Source: an uncultured Dorea sp.
GTDB lineage: Bacteria > Bacillota > Clostridia > Lachnospirales > Lachnospiraceae
NCBI GenBank assembly: GCA_910587575.1
Contig: CAJULU010000006.1
Location: 19,541-83,540, forward strand
Direction of reading: 5' to 3'
Length of the DNA: 64,000 nucleotides
How positions within the stretch are numbered: the first letter of the stretch is position 1; every line of letters starts with the position of its first letter. Both the position numbers and the translations under genes were made by a program. A model generated the notes under the pieces. That model made no database searches. It saw only the letters and a list, made by a program, of their open reading frames with translations, and was not told the origin of the DNA. Below are positions 7,808-17,268 of this stretch, in pieces.

Positions 7808-9487
7808 TTATTTACTTTCAACCAGGCAGCTCTTCTTATAAAATGCTATCCCCAGCTGTACAATCTTACCATATCCGGCCCGTTCCACCCTCCTTGCATA
7901 CTGCCTTTCTTCAATCTGCGCCAGTGCCTCTTCGCATTCTGCGGAAAGCAGTTCTTCCTTCTTTGCCACTTTCGCTTCTATAACAACCGCCCTTCGCCTG
8001 GCCCGGTCCTTGATTACAAGATCCGACCGGCCGAGCCCGTTTTCGTAATTAGATTCTACAGCATATTCAGTCCCGGAAAACAGCCCGGTGAGAAATGCAT
8101 GATAAAAATGTTCAGAATAGTCATGATAGATAATGGTATCAAACAGCAGATCAGATAACTGACGGCTTAAGTCTTCCGTATCCGCCGTCCAGAGGCTTTG
8201 CCATAATTTCCCGTAATCACAGGAAGCTGACTTGCTGCTGAACCACTGGTCAATACTATTCTTAAAGATCTCTTTCACTTCGGCATTGGGAATCTTCAAT
8301 GCGGTCTGTCCATTGACAGGGGTATCCCATGGATCCATTTCTTCCGGCAGCGCCCGGGTCAGATAACCAGTCAGATAGAGAAGACTCCATACATTGTCCT
8401 CCGAGGATTTCAACACATCATAAGTAAGATTTCCGGTAATCGTTTCCTTAATATATCCGCCGGACATCAGAACTTCCATCTTCTCCTTGATTGCGCCTGT
8501 ATCACGGGAAAGAAAAGTGCCGATAATGGCATTATCACTGGTATGTTCCCAGAAGCTTTCCGGTTCCGTAATGTGATTTGTCCTGACCTTGTTCACATAA
8601 TTCAATACATCCCATGGACAATAGATATCGAAGTTACCGAAGCGATATCCGTCGTACCACGCTTTTACCCGCCCGGCATATTCTGTACAACCAGTATCTT
8701 TCAAGATCTTTCTGACCTCTGTTTCAGTAAATCCAAAATATTCATTCAACCGTGTGTCTGAAAGAGTATCGGATATAAAATTATTAGTACCTGTAAAGAT
8801 ACTTTCTTTCGCAATCCGAAGACAGCCTGTGAGAACGGCAAATTTTAACGACGGATTATCTTTAAATGCCTGTAGGAGTCCCTTCATCATGTCTAACATC
8901 TGTGGATAGTAATTCTTTTCACTGGCCTTTGCTAAGGGAACATCATATTCATCAATCAAAAGAATGACAGGTTTGTCATAATAAGTTGCCAATATTTTTG
9001 AAAGTTCCAGAAGACTGTTTTTGATATCAGTCTTTGAGGCTGTTTTGTCGGCAATCTGGTCAAAGAATCTTTTGTCATATGAGTTAATCTTTTCATTGGT
9101 TATAAGATAAAGGTGGTTTTTGTAAAGTTCAGCGATAACCGCAACAAGCTGTGAATAGGCATCTTCAAATGTCAGTCCGTCAATAGACTTGAAGGAAACA
9201 AAGACCGTTGGATACTGGTTCATCCATTGTTCGCAAAGTTCATGATGATCAGAAATGTTCAGCCCTTCGAACAATTTCTGACTGTTTCTCCGGATATCGA
9301 AAAATGATTCCAGCATAGACATTGCCAGCGTCTTCCCAAAACGGTGCGGACGGGTAATTAAAGTGACTTGTGTTCCATGAGTTCTGAGTATCTCTTCAAT
9401 TAAGCCGGTTTTGTCAATATAGTAATAATTATTCTCACGGATATCCTCGAATCCAGACCTTCCTATAGGAAGAATTACAGAGTTCAT
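7808..9487 (-). CDS. AAA-ATPase-like protein with C-terminal PD-(D/E)XK nuclease domain
   Basis: The 559-residue cytosolic protein combines an N-terminal AAA-ATPase-like domain (Pfam AAA-ATPase_like) with a PDDEXK_9 nuclease-like domain. Residues near 45 carry the Walker A-like TRPHRFGKTLAMS, and VILLIDEYDVPL near 180 is the Walker B. The C-terminal GRSDLVIKDR...VVIEAKVAKK gives the D...ExK nuclease pattern. The family is found in many copies in gut Firmicutes and Bacteroidetes and its role is unknown; a mobile-DNA or defence function is often guessed. The start at 9487 has AAAGGAGG upstream on the minus strand. Confidence 0.85.
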   Translation of the reverse strand: MNSVILPIGRSGFEDIRENNYYYIDKTGLIEEILRTHGTQVTLITRPHRFGKTLAMSMLESFFDIRRNSQKLFEGLNISDHHELCEQWMNQYPTVFVSFKSIDGLTFEDAYSQLVAVIAELYKNHLYLITNEKINSYDKRFFDQIADKTASKTDIKNSLLELSKILATYYDKPVILLIDEYDVPLAKASEKNYYPQMLDMMKGLLQAFKDNPSLKFAVLTGCLRIAKESIFTGTNNFISDTLSDTRLNEYFGFTETEVRKILKDTGCTEYAGRVKAWYDGYRFGNFDIYCPWDVLNYVNKVRTNHITEPESFWEHTSDNAIIGTFLSRDTGAIKEKMEVLMSGGYIKETITGNLTYDVLKSSEDNVWSLLYLTGYLTRALPEEMDPWDTPVNGQTALKIPNAEVKEIFKNSIDQWFSSKSASCDYGKLWQSLWTADTEDLSRQLSDLLFDTIIYHDYSEHFYHAFLTGLFSGTEYAVESNYENGLGRSDLVIKDRARRRAVVIEAKVAKKEELLSAECEEALAQIEERQYARRVERAGYGKIVQLGIAFYKKSCLVESK

Positions 9488-9901
9488 ATGTGTCAGCCTC
9501 CTTTCGTTAAGCTCTTTGATCTGACAGAGCGGGCTGCCTTAGAGCGTGTTTGAAAATTTATTTCCGCCATCTGCTGGCGTATTGTTTCGGATAAACCGGT
9601 TATGTACCAGATCAGAAAAGGTTTATGTGGATTTTATCACAAAAATGGCGTGTTTACAACTTACACCTGTTGACAAATCACGGGATTTTTGTTATATTTT
9701 GTACAATGATCGTACGGAATCTGCAGACAAAGATTCATATGCGATTGCTGATGTCATATTCTGTTTCTAAAAGAGATCATGGGTATTATTCATTTTTATT
9801 CCAACCGTTTCCCGCAATTACTATAATATAAAAGTATATAAAAATATTGAAATCATGAATAAAAAGTAAAGAGATCTCTGATTCAAAAAGGGGGATTACA
9901 G
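9488..9901. other. Intergenic region between divergent genes
   Basis: This 414-base stretch separates the minus-strand AAA/nuclease gene from recQ. It holds a consensus-like promoter (listed separately) and AT-rich DNA. Short open frames here have no ribosome binding site and no recognisable product. Confidence 0.6.
9670..9698 (+). promoter_or_regulatory. Probable promoter upstream of recQ
   Basis: TTGACA (9670-9675), a 17-base spacer and TATATT (9693-9698) form a good sigma-A promoter reading toward recQ. It would leave a leader of about 195 bases. I see no known riboswitch in that leader. Confidence 0.6.
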
Positions 9902-12346
9902 ATGAATGCAGCAGATATTTTAAAAAAATATTTCGGATACGACTCCTTTCGAACCGGCCAGGAGGACATCATCCGGTCCATCCTGTCCGGCCGGGACGTT
10001 CTGGCCATTATGCCCACAGGAGCAGGAAAGTCTATCTGTTACCAGGTTCCGGCTCTGCTGCTTCCTGGCATTACACTGGTAATCTCGCCGCTTATCTCTC
10101 TTATGCAGGATCAGGTCAAGTCCTTGAATGAGGCCGGAATTCATGCCGCATTCATTAACTCTTCGCTGACAGAGACGCAGATATCGAAGGCCCTCGACCT
10201 GGCGGCGAAGGGAATCTACAAGATCATTTACGTGGCTCCGGAGCGGCTGGAAAGCGAGAGGTTCCTTAGATTTGCCTTAAACGGGGAAATCTCCATGGTC
10301 ACGGTGGACGAAGCCCACTGTATCTCCCAATGGGGGCAGGATTTCCGCCCGAGTTATCTGAAGATTGTTGAATTTATCGGGCGTCTGCCCGTGCGCCCGA
10401 TTGTGGGTGCATTTACCGCAACGGCAACCGTAGAAGTAAAGACGGATATTGAGTGCATCTTAAAACTGAACCATCCCAATATTACCATAACCGGATTCGA
10501 CAGAGAGAACCTTTACTACCGTGTAGAGCATTTAGCAGGTAAGAAGAAGGATGATTTCGTGGTGGATTATATCAGTCAGCATCCTGGCGAGAGCGGCATC
10601 ATATACTGTGCAACGAGAAAAAACGTGGATTCCCTGTACGAGAACCTGTTCAAGAGGGGCGTTCCCGTGACCAGTTATCATGCGGGAATCGACAATCAGA
10701 TGCGAAAGAACAACCAGGATGACTTTATCTACGACAGGGCCATGGTGGTGGTGGCTACCAATGCCTTTGGAATGGGAATCGATAAATCCAACGTAAGGTT
10801 CGTGATTCACTACAATATGCCCCAGAGCATGGAGAACTACTACCAGGAAGCCGGACGGGCAGGGCGGGACGGGGAGAACTCCCAGTGTATCCTTCTGTTC
10901 TCGGCCCAGGACGTGATGATTAACAAGTTTCTTCTTGAAAAGAAGGGATTCGAAGAAATGGATGCCGATGATATCGAACTGATCCGCCAGAGGGATGCCC
11001 ACAGGCTTAAGGTTATGGAAGGCTACTGCAAGACTACATCCTGCCTTCGGAATTACATTCTGGAATATTTCGGTGAGAAGACGAATGTTCCCTGTGATAA
11101 CTGTGGGAACTGCCACCGGGATTATTCGGAAGCAGACATGACCGCCGAGGCAAAGTGGGTGGTCAACTGTGTGGCGGAGACGAAGGGCAGGTATGGGCAG
11201 AGCATTGTGACCGGAACCCTGCTCGGAGCAAACCGGGCAAGACTCAGGGAAGTGGGCGCCACTTCCTACAGATCCTATGGTGTATTGAAGCATGTGAAGG
11301 AGAAGGATCTTCATCTGCTGATAGACCAGATGTTAAGGGAAGGTTATCTCACTTTAAGCGACGGGGAATACCCGGTTTTGAAGATGGGAGACATCACTGG
11401 TCTTAAGAACGAAGATACCCGGGTGATGATTCGCAAGCCTGAAGAAAAGGAATCTGAGGCTGTTGATAGGAAGAGGGCGAGAAGCACGGATTCCCTGACC
11501 AGCGCCGGGTATCAGCTTTTTGAAGAACTTCGTCAGTTACGGCTTAGGATTGCGAAAGAAGAGGGAATGCCGCCTTACATTATCTTCAATGACAGGACAT
11601 TGATTGAGATGTGCGTCAGAATGCCCGTAAACAGGCAGGAAATGATGGAAGTGTCCGGAGTCGGTGAGAATAAATTCCAGAAGTATGGACAGCGTTTTAT
11701 TGACGCAGTCACGGCATTTTCAGTGTCACATCCCGATTCAGCTACCGCATCGAAACTGGAGGAAGAGGATGTGCCGGATCGTTCCAATCCGTTGCAGAGC
11801 CGCAAATGGAATGGGCGGAAGGAACCGTTCTATATACAGCCGCAGGATGCGAAACGGTTTGTGTACGCAGAATATTATACCATCAGTGAGATGAAGGACG
11901 GACTGAATCAGATCACCAGCGCAGAAAATATAAAGAAGGCGACAACCACGGTCATCTGGGATTATCTGGCCGCAGAAGGGCTGGTGGCAGAAGAGGAGCA
12001 GGAGGGAAGATTTGTGAAGTTCCCCACAGAGCAGGGATGGGAGAGAGGTATAAAGGCGGTGGACAAGGTAAGCCAGCGGGGAATGGCGTACCAGATTCTG
12101 ATGTATCCCAGGGATGTCCAGAAGATGATTGTGGAATATTTCATCGGTTCCAGGGGGATTGGAAGTGATGAGGCTGCGGATATGGGCGGGCAGGCCAACG
12201 CAAGGGCAGCGTGGAGCAAAGAAGAGGATGAACGGCTGGCAGATGAATTCAAGGCAGGTATGAAGATGTCTGAGATTGCAAAAAAGCATGGAAGAACCAA
12301 CGGTGCAATCAGAGCGAGGCTTCAGAAGTATGGGCTTGTGAAATAA
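9902..12346 (+). CDS. recQ: ATP-dependent DNA helicase RecQ
   Basis: RecQ unwinds DNA 3' to 5' in recombination and replication repair. The 814-residue protein has helicase motif I MPTGAGKSICYQ (near residue 39), the DEAH box VTVDEAHCISQWGQ, motif VI QEAGRAGRDG, and the RecQ zinc site ending CDNCGNC, followed by a winged-helix region and an HRDC-like domain (around MPPYIIFNDRTLIEMC). It is longer than E. coli RecQ (about 610). The extra C-terminal 200 residues end in a helix-turn-helix-like stretch (WSKEEDERLADEFKAGMKMS, then IAKKHGRTNGAIRARL). The start has a good AGGGGG upstream. Confidence 0.95.
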   Translation: MNAADILKKYFGYDSFRTGQEDIIRSILSGRDVLAIMPTGAGKSICYQVPALLLPGITLVISPLISLMQDQVKSLNEAGIHAAFINSSLTETQISKALDLAAKGIYKIIYVAPERLESERFLRFALNGEISMVTVDEAHCISQWGQDFRPSYLKIVEFIGRLPVRPIVGAFTATATVEVKTDIECILKLNHPNITITGFDRENLYYRVEHLAGKKKDDFVVDYISQHPGESGIIYCATRKNVDSLYENLFKRGVPVTSYHAGIDNQMRKNNQDDFIYDRAMVVVATNAFGMGIDKSNVRFVIHYNMPQSMENYYQEAGRAGRDGENSQCILLFSAQDVMINKFLLEKKGFEEMDADDIELIRQRDAHRLKVMEGYCKTTSCLRNYILEYFGEKTNVPCDNCGNCHRDYSEADMTAEAKWVVNCVAETKGRYGQSIVTGTLLGANRARLREVGATSYRSYGVLKHVKEKDLHLLIDQMLREGYLTLSDGEYPVLKMGDITGLKNEDTRVMIRKPEEKESEAVDRKRARSTDSLTSAGYQLFEELRQLRLRIAKEEGMPPYIIFNDRTLIEMCVRMPVNRQEMMEVSGVGENKFQKYGQRFIDAVTAFSVSHPDSATASKLEEEDVPDRSNPLQSRKWNGRKEPFYIQPQDAKRFVYAEYYTISEMKDGLNQITSAENIKKATTTVIWDYLAAEGLVAEEEQEGRFVKFPTEQGWERGIKAVDKVSQRGMAYQILMYPRDVQKMIVEYFIGSRGIGSDEAADMGGQANARAAWSKEEDERLADEFKAGMKMSEIAKKHGRTNGAIRARLQKYGLVK

Positions 12347-12439
12347 AATCCGCCGGATCCGCAGCCGGACAGACAAGGCTTGACAATAGGGAATTCAGCA
12401 CATTACAATGAAAGAAAAGAATCGGAGGAGATTTTTGAG

Positions 12440-13246
12440 ATGAACAGATTGAAAGACAAAGTTGCGGTTGTCACTGGCTCCAGCAGCGGAATCGGCCTTG
12501 GCATCGCCCAGGCTTATGCTGCCGAGGGCGCTAAAATCGTAGTCAGCGGTTATCATGTGAAAAAGAGATGGAGACAGATGGTGATAGAGTCTGTCCGTAA
12601 AAAGGGCGGCGAAGCGGTCTTTTGCGATATGGATATTGCCGATCCTTCCAGTATCGAAAGCCTGATTGCGGATACGATCGAAAAATATGGAAGAATCGAC
12701 ATACTGGTTAATAATGCGGCCAATGTCGGTCTGCCCGACGGCAGGGTGGATGAACTGACGATTGAAATGTGGGACAACATTCTTCAGGGGGATCTGCGGG
12801 GGGTTTTCTATACCATCAAGTGCGCCCTGCCCCATATGCTGAAAAACGGCGGCGGTTCTATTATCAATATCGGCTCTATGGCTTCCTGCGGCGGGGATCT
12901 TGGATCAACGGCTTATTCCTGCGCAAAGGCCGGTGTGAACATGCTTACCCAGTCGGTTGCGCTGCAATACGGGAAAAGTAATATCCGCTGTAACTGCGTG
13001 CGTCCGGGCTTGATCGTGACCCCTCAGAACGACCGGTATATTCCGCAGGACATGAAAGACGTTTTCCTGGACAATATCATGGTCAACCGTTATGGCTGCC
13101 CGGAAGATATTGCCCATGCCTGCGTCTACTTAGGTTCCGATGAAAGTACATACGTGACAGGACAGATTATAACGGTAGACGGCGGCCTGAATTCACATAT
13201 TCCTACAGTGGCCCAGTTCCGGTCTCTCAGTTCCCGCACGTGGTAA
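12440..13246 (+). CDS. Short-chain dehydrogenase/reductase (possible hydroxysteroid dehydrogenase)
   Basis: This 268-residue classical SDR oxidises or reduces a hydroxyl/ketone with NAD(P). The cofactor motif TGSSSGIG is near residue 12, NNAAN stands where NNAG is usual, and the catalytic set is a Ser in INIGSMAS plus YSCAK. The C-terminal VTGQIITVDGG is typical. The start at ATG 12440 has CGGAGGAG upstream. Substrate cannot be read from sequence. The bile-acid locus 5 kb away makes a hydroxysteroid dehydrogenase possible, but sugar alcohol or fatty acid substrates are equally allowed. It stands alone between recQ and a Fic gene. Confidence 0.75.
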   Translation: MNRLKDKVAVVTGSSSGIGLGIAQAYAAEGAKIVVSGYHVKKRWRQMVIESVRKKGGEAVFCDMDIADPSSIESLIADTIEKYGRIDILVNNAANVGLPDGRVDELTIEMWDNILQGDLRGVFYTIKCALPHMLKNGGGSIINIGSMASCGGDLGSTAYSCAKAGVNMLTQSVALQYGKSNIRCNCVRPGLIVTPQNDRYIPQDMKDVFLDNIMVNRYGCPEDIAHACVYLGSDESTYVTGQIITVDGGLNSHIPTVAQFRSLSSRTW

Positions 13247-13291
13247 GGAATGCCGCATTTTCTGGGACTGGAAGTCAGCACAAGGAGAGCA

Positions 13292-13320
13292 TTGATACCT
13301 GGCTTTTTTTCTGCTATGAT
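13292..13320 (+). promoter_or_regulatory. Probable promoter of the Fic-like gene
   Basis: TTGATA (13292-13297), a 17-base spacer and TATGAT (13315-13320) lie about 75 bases before the Fic-like gene. Confidence 0.6.
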
Positions 13321-13397
13321 GAGTGGGACAGCATAAGTAACGCCGGGGAGACCGGCGGCAGAAGGGAGATCGGGCTGGTTTGGAAGCGAAATACCAT

Positions 13398-14039
13398 ATG
13401 ACCCAGGAAGAGAATATATTTGTTGCAAAACGGAATATCGTAGATTATATCTGGAAGAGTGTCAGGCTGGAGGGACTGGCAGTCACTTATCCGGATACAG
13501 AGGCAATCTACAATGGAATGAGCGTGCAAGGCGTTAAGGTGTCGGATATTGTGGCTGTCAATAATTTGAAACATGCATGGCAGTTTGTGTTAGATACGCT
13601 TTACTATCCCATGGATTACCCGTTTGTCTGTAAGATTAATCAGTATGTAGGCGGTGATAATCTGATTATCCGGGCGGGATATCTGCTTAATGTACCGGTG
13701 AGTATTGGCGGTACAACCTGGAAATCGGATATGCCCATTGAATCGCAGATCAAAGCGGAAATGGCAGAAATCTGTGAAATAGACAGTCCGACGGACAAGG
13801 CTCTTACCATGATGTTATATCTTGTGCGGAAACAGATGTTTCTGGATGGGAATAAGAGGACATCTATGCTGGCAGGAAACCACATCATGATTTCAAATGG
13901 TTGTGGAATCATTTCTGTGCCGATTGAATTACAGCCCATGTTTACAAAACTGTTGATTGAATTCTATGAATCCAATGACATGAAAGAGATGAAGCAGTTT
14001 CTATATGAGAATTGTATTGATGGAATTGAATTTAAGTAA
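13398..14039 (+). CDS. Fic/DOC-family protein with a degenerate active site
   Basis: Fic proteins usually transfer AMP (or another phosphate-containing group) from a nucleotide to a target protein. The core FIC helix is visible as QMFLDGNKRTSM, close to the family pattern HxFx(D/E)GNxxR, but the catalytic histidine is replaced by glutamine. The rest of the fold (KALTMMLYLVRK before, NHIMISNGCGI after) is well kept. An N-terminal segment has SVRLEGL where many Fic proteins have a S/T-xxxE inhibitory helix. The start is either ATG 13398 (used here) or TTG 13380. No antitoxin-like gene is adjacent. It may be inactive, or use a different chemistry. Confidence 0.75.
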   Translation: MTQEENIFVAKRNIVDYIWKSVRLEGLAVTYPDTEAIYNGMSVQGVKVSDIVAVNNLKHAWQFVLDTLYYPMDYPFVCKINQYVGGDNLIIRAGYLLNVPVSIGGTTWKSDMPIESQIKAEMAEICEIDSPTDKALTMMLYLVRKQMFLDGNKRTSMLAGNHIMISNGCGIISVPIELQPMFTKLLIEFYESNDMKEMKQFLYENCIDGIEFK

Positions 14040-14086
14040 CTTCTGTGAGTTTAAATATCGTTTTCGGTCAGAATCCTGAATCCATA

Positions 14087-14115
14087 TTGACAACCGCCCC
14101 CAAATCGGTTATAGT
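14087..14115 (+). promoter_or_regulatory. Promoter of the S-box leader and metK
   Basis: A perfect TTGACA (14087-14092), a 17-base spacer and TATAGT (14110-14115) lie just upstream of the SAM riboswitch. Confidence 0.8.
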
Positions 14116-14152
14116 CATATATGAAAACAAATAATTGAATCATGAAGACTTT

Positions 14153-14251
14153 CTCTTATTCAGAGCAGTGGAGATACAAAGGATCTGTGAAGCTGCGGCA
14201 ACCCCCGGGATGGGAAGGTGCCAACCTGAGCGAGTAATCGAACAATAAGAG
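14153..14251 (+). ncRNA. SAM-I (S-box) riboswitch
   Basis: The outer P1 helix is ctcttatt (14153-14160) with aataagag (14244-14251). Inside are the hallmark S-box segments cagagcagtggag, gaagctgcggcaacc, and aaggtgccaacctgagcga, which form the kink-turn, the P3 region and the conserved core. It should bind S-adenosylmethionine and lower metK expression when SAM is plentiful. Confidence 0.95.
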
Positions 14252-14273
14252 GATTGGTTTATGAGATATATAA

Positions 14274-14303
14274 AGCAGTCCGATTATACCGGGCTGTTTT
14301 TTA
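14274..14303 (+). terminator. Riboswitch-controlled terminator
   Basis: The hairpin cagtccg/cgggctg (14276-14282 and 14290-14296) is followed by a T run, between the S-box aptamer and metK. This is the expected expression platform: termination when SAM is bound. Confidence 0.85.
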
Positions 14304-14430
14304 TATGCCATGTATGCTGGAAAATCGATCTTATATACCACTCAGATACTGATGTGCTGTAAAATAACGGTGCGTCCGGTCATTGACGAAGAGAAAGTAC
14401 ACTATTTTGAAGAAAAGGAGTGGAACAAGA

Positions 14431-15618
14431 ATGGAAAGACATTTATTCACATCAGAATCAGTTACAGAGGGACATCCGGATAAGATGTGCGACCAGATTT
14501 CAGATGCGATCTTAGATGCATTGATGGAACAGGATCCTATGAGCCGTGTGGCCTGCGAGACCAGCACCACCACAGGAATTGTCCTTGTCATGGGTGAGAT
14601 TACCACCAAGGCATATGTAGACATCCAGAAGATTGTAAGGGACACCATTAAGGAGATTGGCTACGTGCGCGGGAAATACGGATTTGACGCAGAGACCTGC
14701 GGGGTGCTTACGGCCATTGACGAGCAGTCCGGCGATATTGCAATGGGCGTAGATAAGGCCCTGGAAGCGAAGAATAACCAGATGTCAGAGGAAGAGATTG
14801 CGGCCATCGGCGCAGGAGACCAGGGGATGATGTTTGGGTATGCGTCTGACGAGACTCCGGAGCTTATGCCTTATCCCATCGCCCTGGCCCACAAGCTGTC
14901 CAGAAAGCTTGCGGAAGTAAGAAAGGACGGCACGCTGCCTTATTTAAGGCCAGACGGAAAGTCCCAGGTAACGGTAGAGTATAACGAGGAAGGAATCCCG
15001 GTACGTCTGGACGCAGTGGTATTATCGACACAGCATGACCCGGAGGTTACACAGGAGCAGATTCACGAGGACATCCGCAAATACGTCTTTGACGCAGTCA
15101 TTCCGGCAGACATGGTGGATGGCGAGACGAAATTCTTCATCAATCCTACCGGACGGTTTGTCATCGGCGGACCTCACGGGGACAGCGGGCTTACGGGACG
15201 GAAGATTATCGTAGACACCTACGGCGGAATGGCCCGTCACGGCGGCGGTGCATTTTCCGGAAAGGACTGTACGAAGGTGGACCGCTCGGCAGCCTATGCG
15301 GCCCGTTATGTGGCCAAGAATATTGTGGCAGCCGGTCTGGCGAAGAAGTGTGAGATTCAGCTGTCCTATGCGATCGGTGTTGCCCATCCCACGTCCATCA
15401 TGGTGGATACCTTTGGAACCGGCAAGATCAGCAATGAGAAACTGGTGGATATGATTCGTGAGAATTTCGACCTGCGTCCGGCAGGCATTATAAAGATGCT
15501 TGACCTTAGAAGACCGATTTACAAGCAGACGGCGGCATACGGGCACTTTGGGCGTACCGACCTGGATCTTCCATGGGAGAAGACGGATAAGGTGGAGATT
15601 CTGAAGAAATATCTGTAG
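14431..15618 (+). CDS. metK: S-adenosylmethionine synthetase
   Basis: MetK makes S-adenosylmethionine from methionine and ATP in the cytosol. The 395-residue length is standard. The N-terminus MERHLFTSESVTEGHPDK is the family start, the ATP motif GAGDQGMMFGYA is near residue 130, and the P-loop-like GGGAFSGKDCTKVDRS is near residue 270. AAAGGAG at 14414-14420 supports ATG 14431. An S-box riboswitch and terminator upstream show feedback control by SAM. Confidence 0.98.
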   Translation: MERHLFTSESVTEGHPDKMCDQISDAILDALMEQDPMSRVACETSTTTGIVLVMGEITTKAYVDIQKIVRDTIKEIGYVRGKYGFDAETCGVLTAIDEQSGDIAMGVDKALEAKNNQMSEEEIAAIGAGDQGMMFGYASDETPELMPYPIALAHKLSRKLAEVRKDGTLPYLRPDGKSQVTVEYNEEGIPVRLDAVVLSTQHDPEVTQEQIHEDIRKYVFDAVIPADMVDGETKFFINPTGRFVIGGPHGDSGLTGRKIIVDTYGGMARHGGGAFSGKDCTKVDRSAAYAARYVAKNIVAAGLAKKCEIQLSYAIGVAHPTSIMVDTFGTGKISNEKLVDMIRENFDLRPAGIIKMLDLRRPIYKQTAAYGHFGRTDLDLPWEKTDKVEILKKYL

Positions 15619-15666
15619 ATCTTCTGACGTTTTCAGACGATTAATAAAAATTTTATAATATTTTAT

Positions 15667-15694
15667 GGACGCTTTGCTGTGAAGCGTCCTTTTT
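15667..15694 (+). terminator. Terminator after metK
   Basis: Arms ggacgctt (15667-15674) and aagcgtcc (15682-15689) are followed by a T run. Confidence 0.85.
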
Positions 15695-15771
15695 CATGCT
15701 ATACTTTACTTATTATTGTACTGGTGCAGGAATGTGTGCCTTGGGGGGTCACATTTGCAGGAGGCATGACG

Positions 15772-17268
15772 ATGAAGTTAAAGACAAGGTTGATCATAGC
15801 ATTTCTGACGGTAATTCTGATTCCGATTCTTCTGACGGCCACCATTGCGTGCCTGTTTGGAAAATATCAGATGAGCGCAATTGAGAAGACTTACGAGATT
15901 ACCGGGATGACCACGGAGAGTCTGTCTAATTCCGTAACGCTGATGTCCAGGCTTACGGAAAAATTTTACAATGAGCTGGACCAGATGGTGGAAGAGAACC
16001 CGGGCAAGATGGAGGATGCAACGTTTCTGGAGGAATTTAACCAGAAGCTTAGAAAGAAGAATGCGTATCTGCTGGTGCGCAAAGGCAGTATGCTGATCTA
16101 TGTAGGTACGGACATGGAAGAAGCAGAGCCGGTGATCCTGCGGCTTCCGGGATATGGAGACTCGGAACTGGAATCTGAGAACGGCCTGTATCTCGGCGGA
16201 GAGGCGCAGGCGCTGGTGAAGCAGGTGGATTTCCTCTACCCGGATGAAAAGAAAGGCAGCGCATTCGTTGTGGTAGACGTCCGGGGCGTGATTCCGGAGG
16301 TAGAACGTCTCTATATTGATGTGGTCGTGGGAATTATCGTGGTGCTGATCCTGACGGCGGCAGTGCTGATTCTCTGGATCTACCGGGGAGTCATGAGACC
16401 CCTTGGAAAGATGCAGACTGCAGCCCAGAAGATCAAGGAGGGGAATTTAGATTTCGAGCTTGAGGCAGAAGCGGATGACGAACTGGGAAAGCTCTGCCAG
16501 AGTCTTGAGGATATGCGCCGGCGGCTTCAGGATAATGCGGAGGAGAAGTTAAGATTTGATAAGGAGAATAAAGAGCTGATCAGTAACATTTCCCATGACT
16601 TGAAGACTCCTGTCACAGCCATCAAGGGCTATGCGGAGGGGATTATGGACGGGGTGGCAGACACGCCGGAGAAGATGGAGCGGTATATCCGTACGATTTA
16701 CAACAAGGCCAGCGAGATGGACACGCTGATTAACGAACTGACGCTGTATACCAAGATTGACACCAACCGGATTCCCTATAATTTTAATACGTTGTCAGTG
16801 GATGCCTATTTTGAGGACTGTGCTGAGGATCTGTCTCTGGAACTGGAATCACGGGGCGTGGAGTTCGGTTATTTTAATTATGTGGAAGCAGGCGTGAAGG
16901 TGATTGCGGATGCCGAGCAGATCAAGCGTGTGGTTCATAATATTGTGAATAATTCCATGAAATACATGGATAAGCCCAAGGGGAAGATCAATCTGCGGGT
17001 GAAAGATGTGGGTGATTTTGTCCAGGTGGAACTGGAAGATAACGGCAGAGGCATTGCGGCCAAGGATCTGCCCAATATATTTGACCGTTTCTACCGCACG
17101 GACGCTTCCCGGAATTCTTCCAAGGGAGGAAGCGGGATCGGGCTTTCTATCGTGAAGAAGATTATCGAGGAGCATGGAGGCAAGATCTGGGCAACCAGCA
17201 GGGAGGAGACAGGAACAACGATGTATTTTGTCCTTAGAAAATATCAGGAGGTACCAGTGTATGAGTAA
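15772..17268 (+). CDS. Membrane sensor histidine kinase
   Basis: This is the sensor of a two-component system. From ATG 15772 the 498-residue protein has a membrane segment at about residues 7-28, an extracellular sensing region of about 150 residues, a second membrane segment at about 183-205, a HAMP linker, a HisKA domain with phospho-acceptor His275 in SNISHDLKTPV, and an HATPase_c domain (N box VHNIVNNSMKYM, G boxes DNGRGIAAKDLP and GSGIGLSIVKKI). AGGAGG at 15759-15764 is correctly spaced for ATG 15772 and too close for ATG 15766. It overlaps the response regulator by 8 bases. The signal is unknown. Confidence 0.93.
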   Translation: MKLKTRLIIAFLTVILIPILLTATIACLFGKYQMSAIEKTYEITGMTTESLSNSVTLMSRLTEKFYNELDQMVEENPGKMEDATFLEEFNQKLRKKNAYLLVRKGSMLIYVGTDMEEAEPVILRLPGYGDSELESENGLYLGGEAQALVKQVDFLYPDEKKGSAFVVVDVRGVIPEVERLYIDVVVGIIVVLILTAAVLILWIYRGVMRPLGKMQTAAQKIKEGNLDFELEAEADDELGKLCQSLEDMRRRLQDNAEEKLRFDKENKELISNISHDLKTPVTAIKGYAEGIMDGVADTPEKMERYIRTIYNKASEMDTLINELTLYTKIDTNRIPYNFNTLSVDAYFEDCAEDLSLELESRGVEFGYFNYVEAGVKVIADAEQIKRVVHNIVNNSMKYMDKPKGKINLRVKDVGDFVQVELEDNGRGIAAKDLPNIFDRFYRTDASRNSSKGGSGIGLSIVKKIIEEHGGKIWATSREETGTTMYFVLRKYQEVPVYE

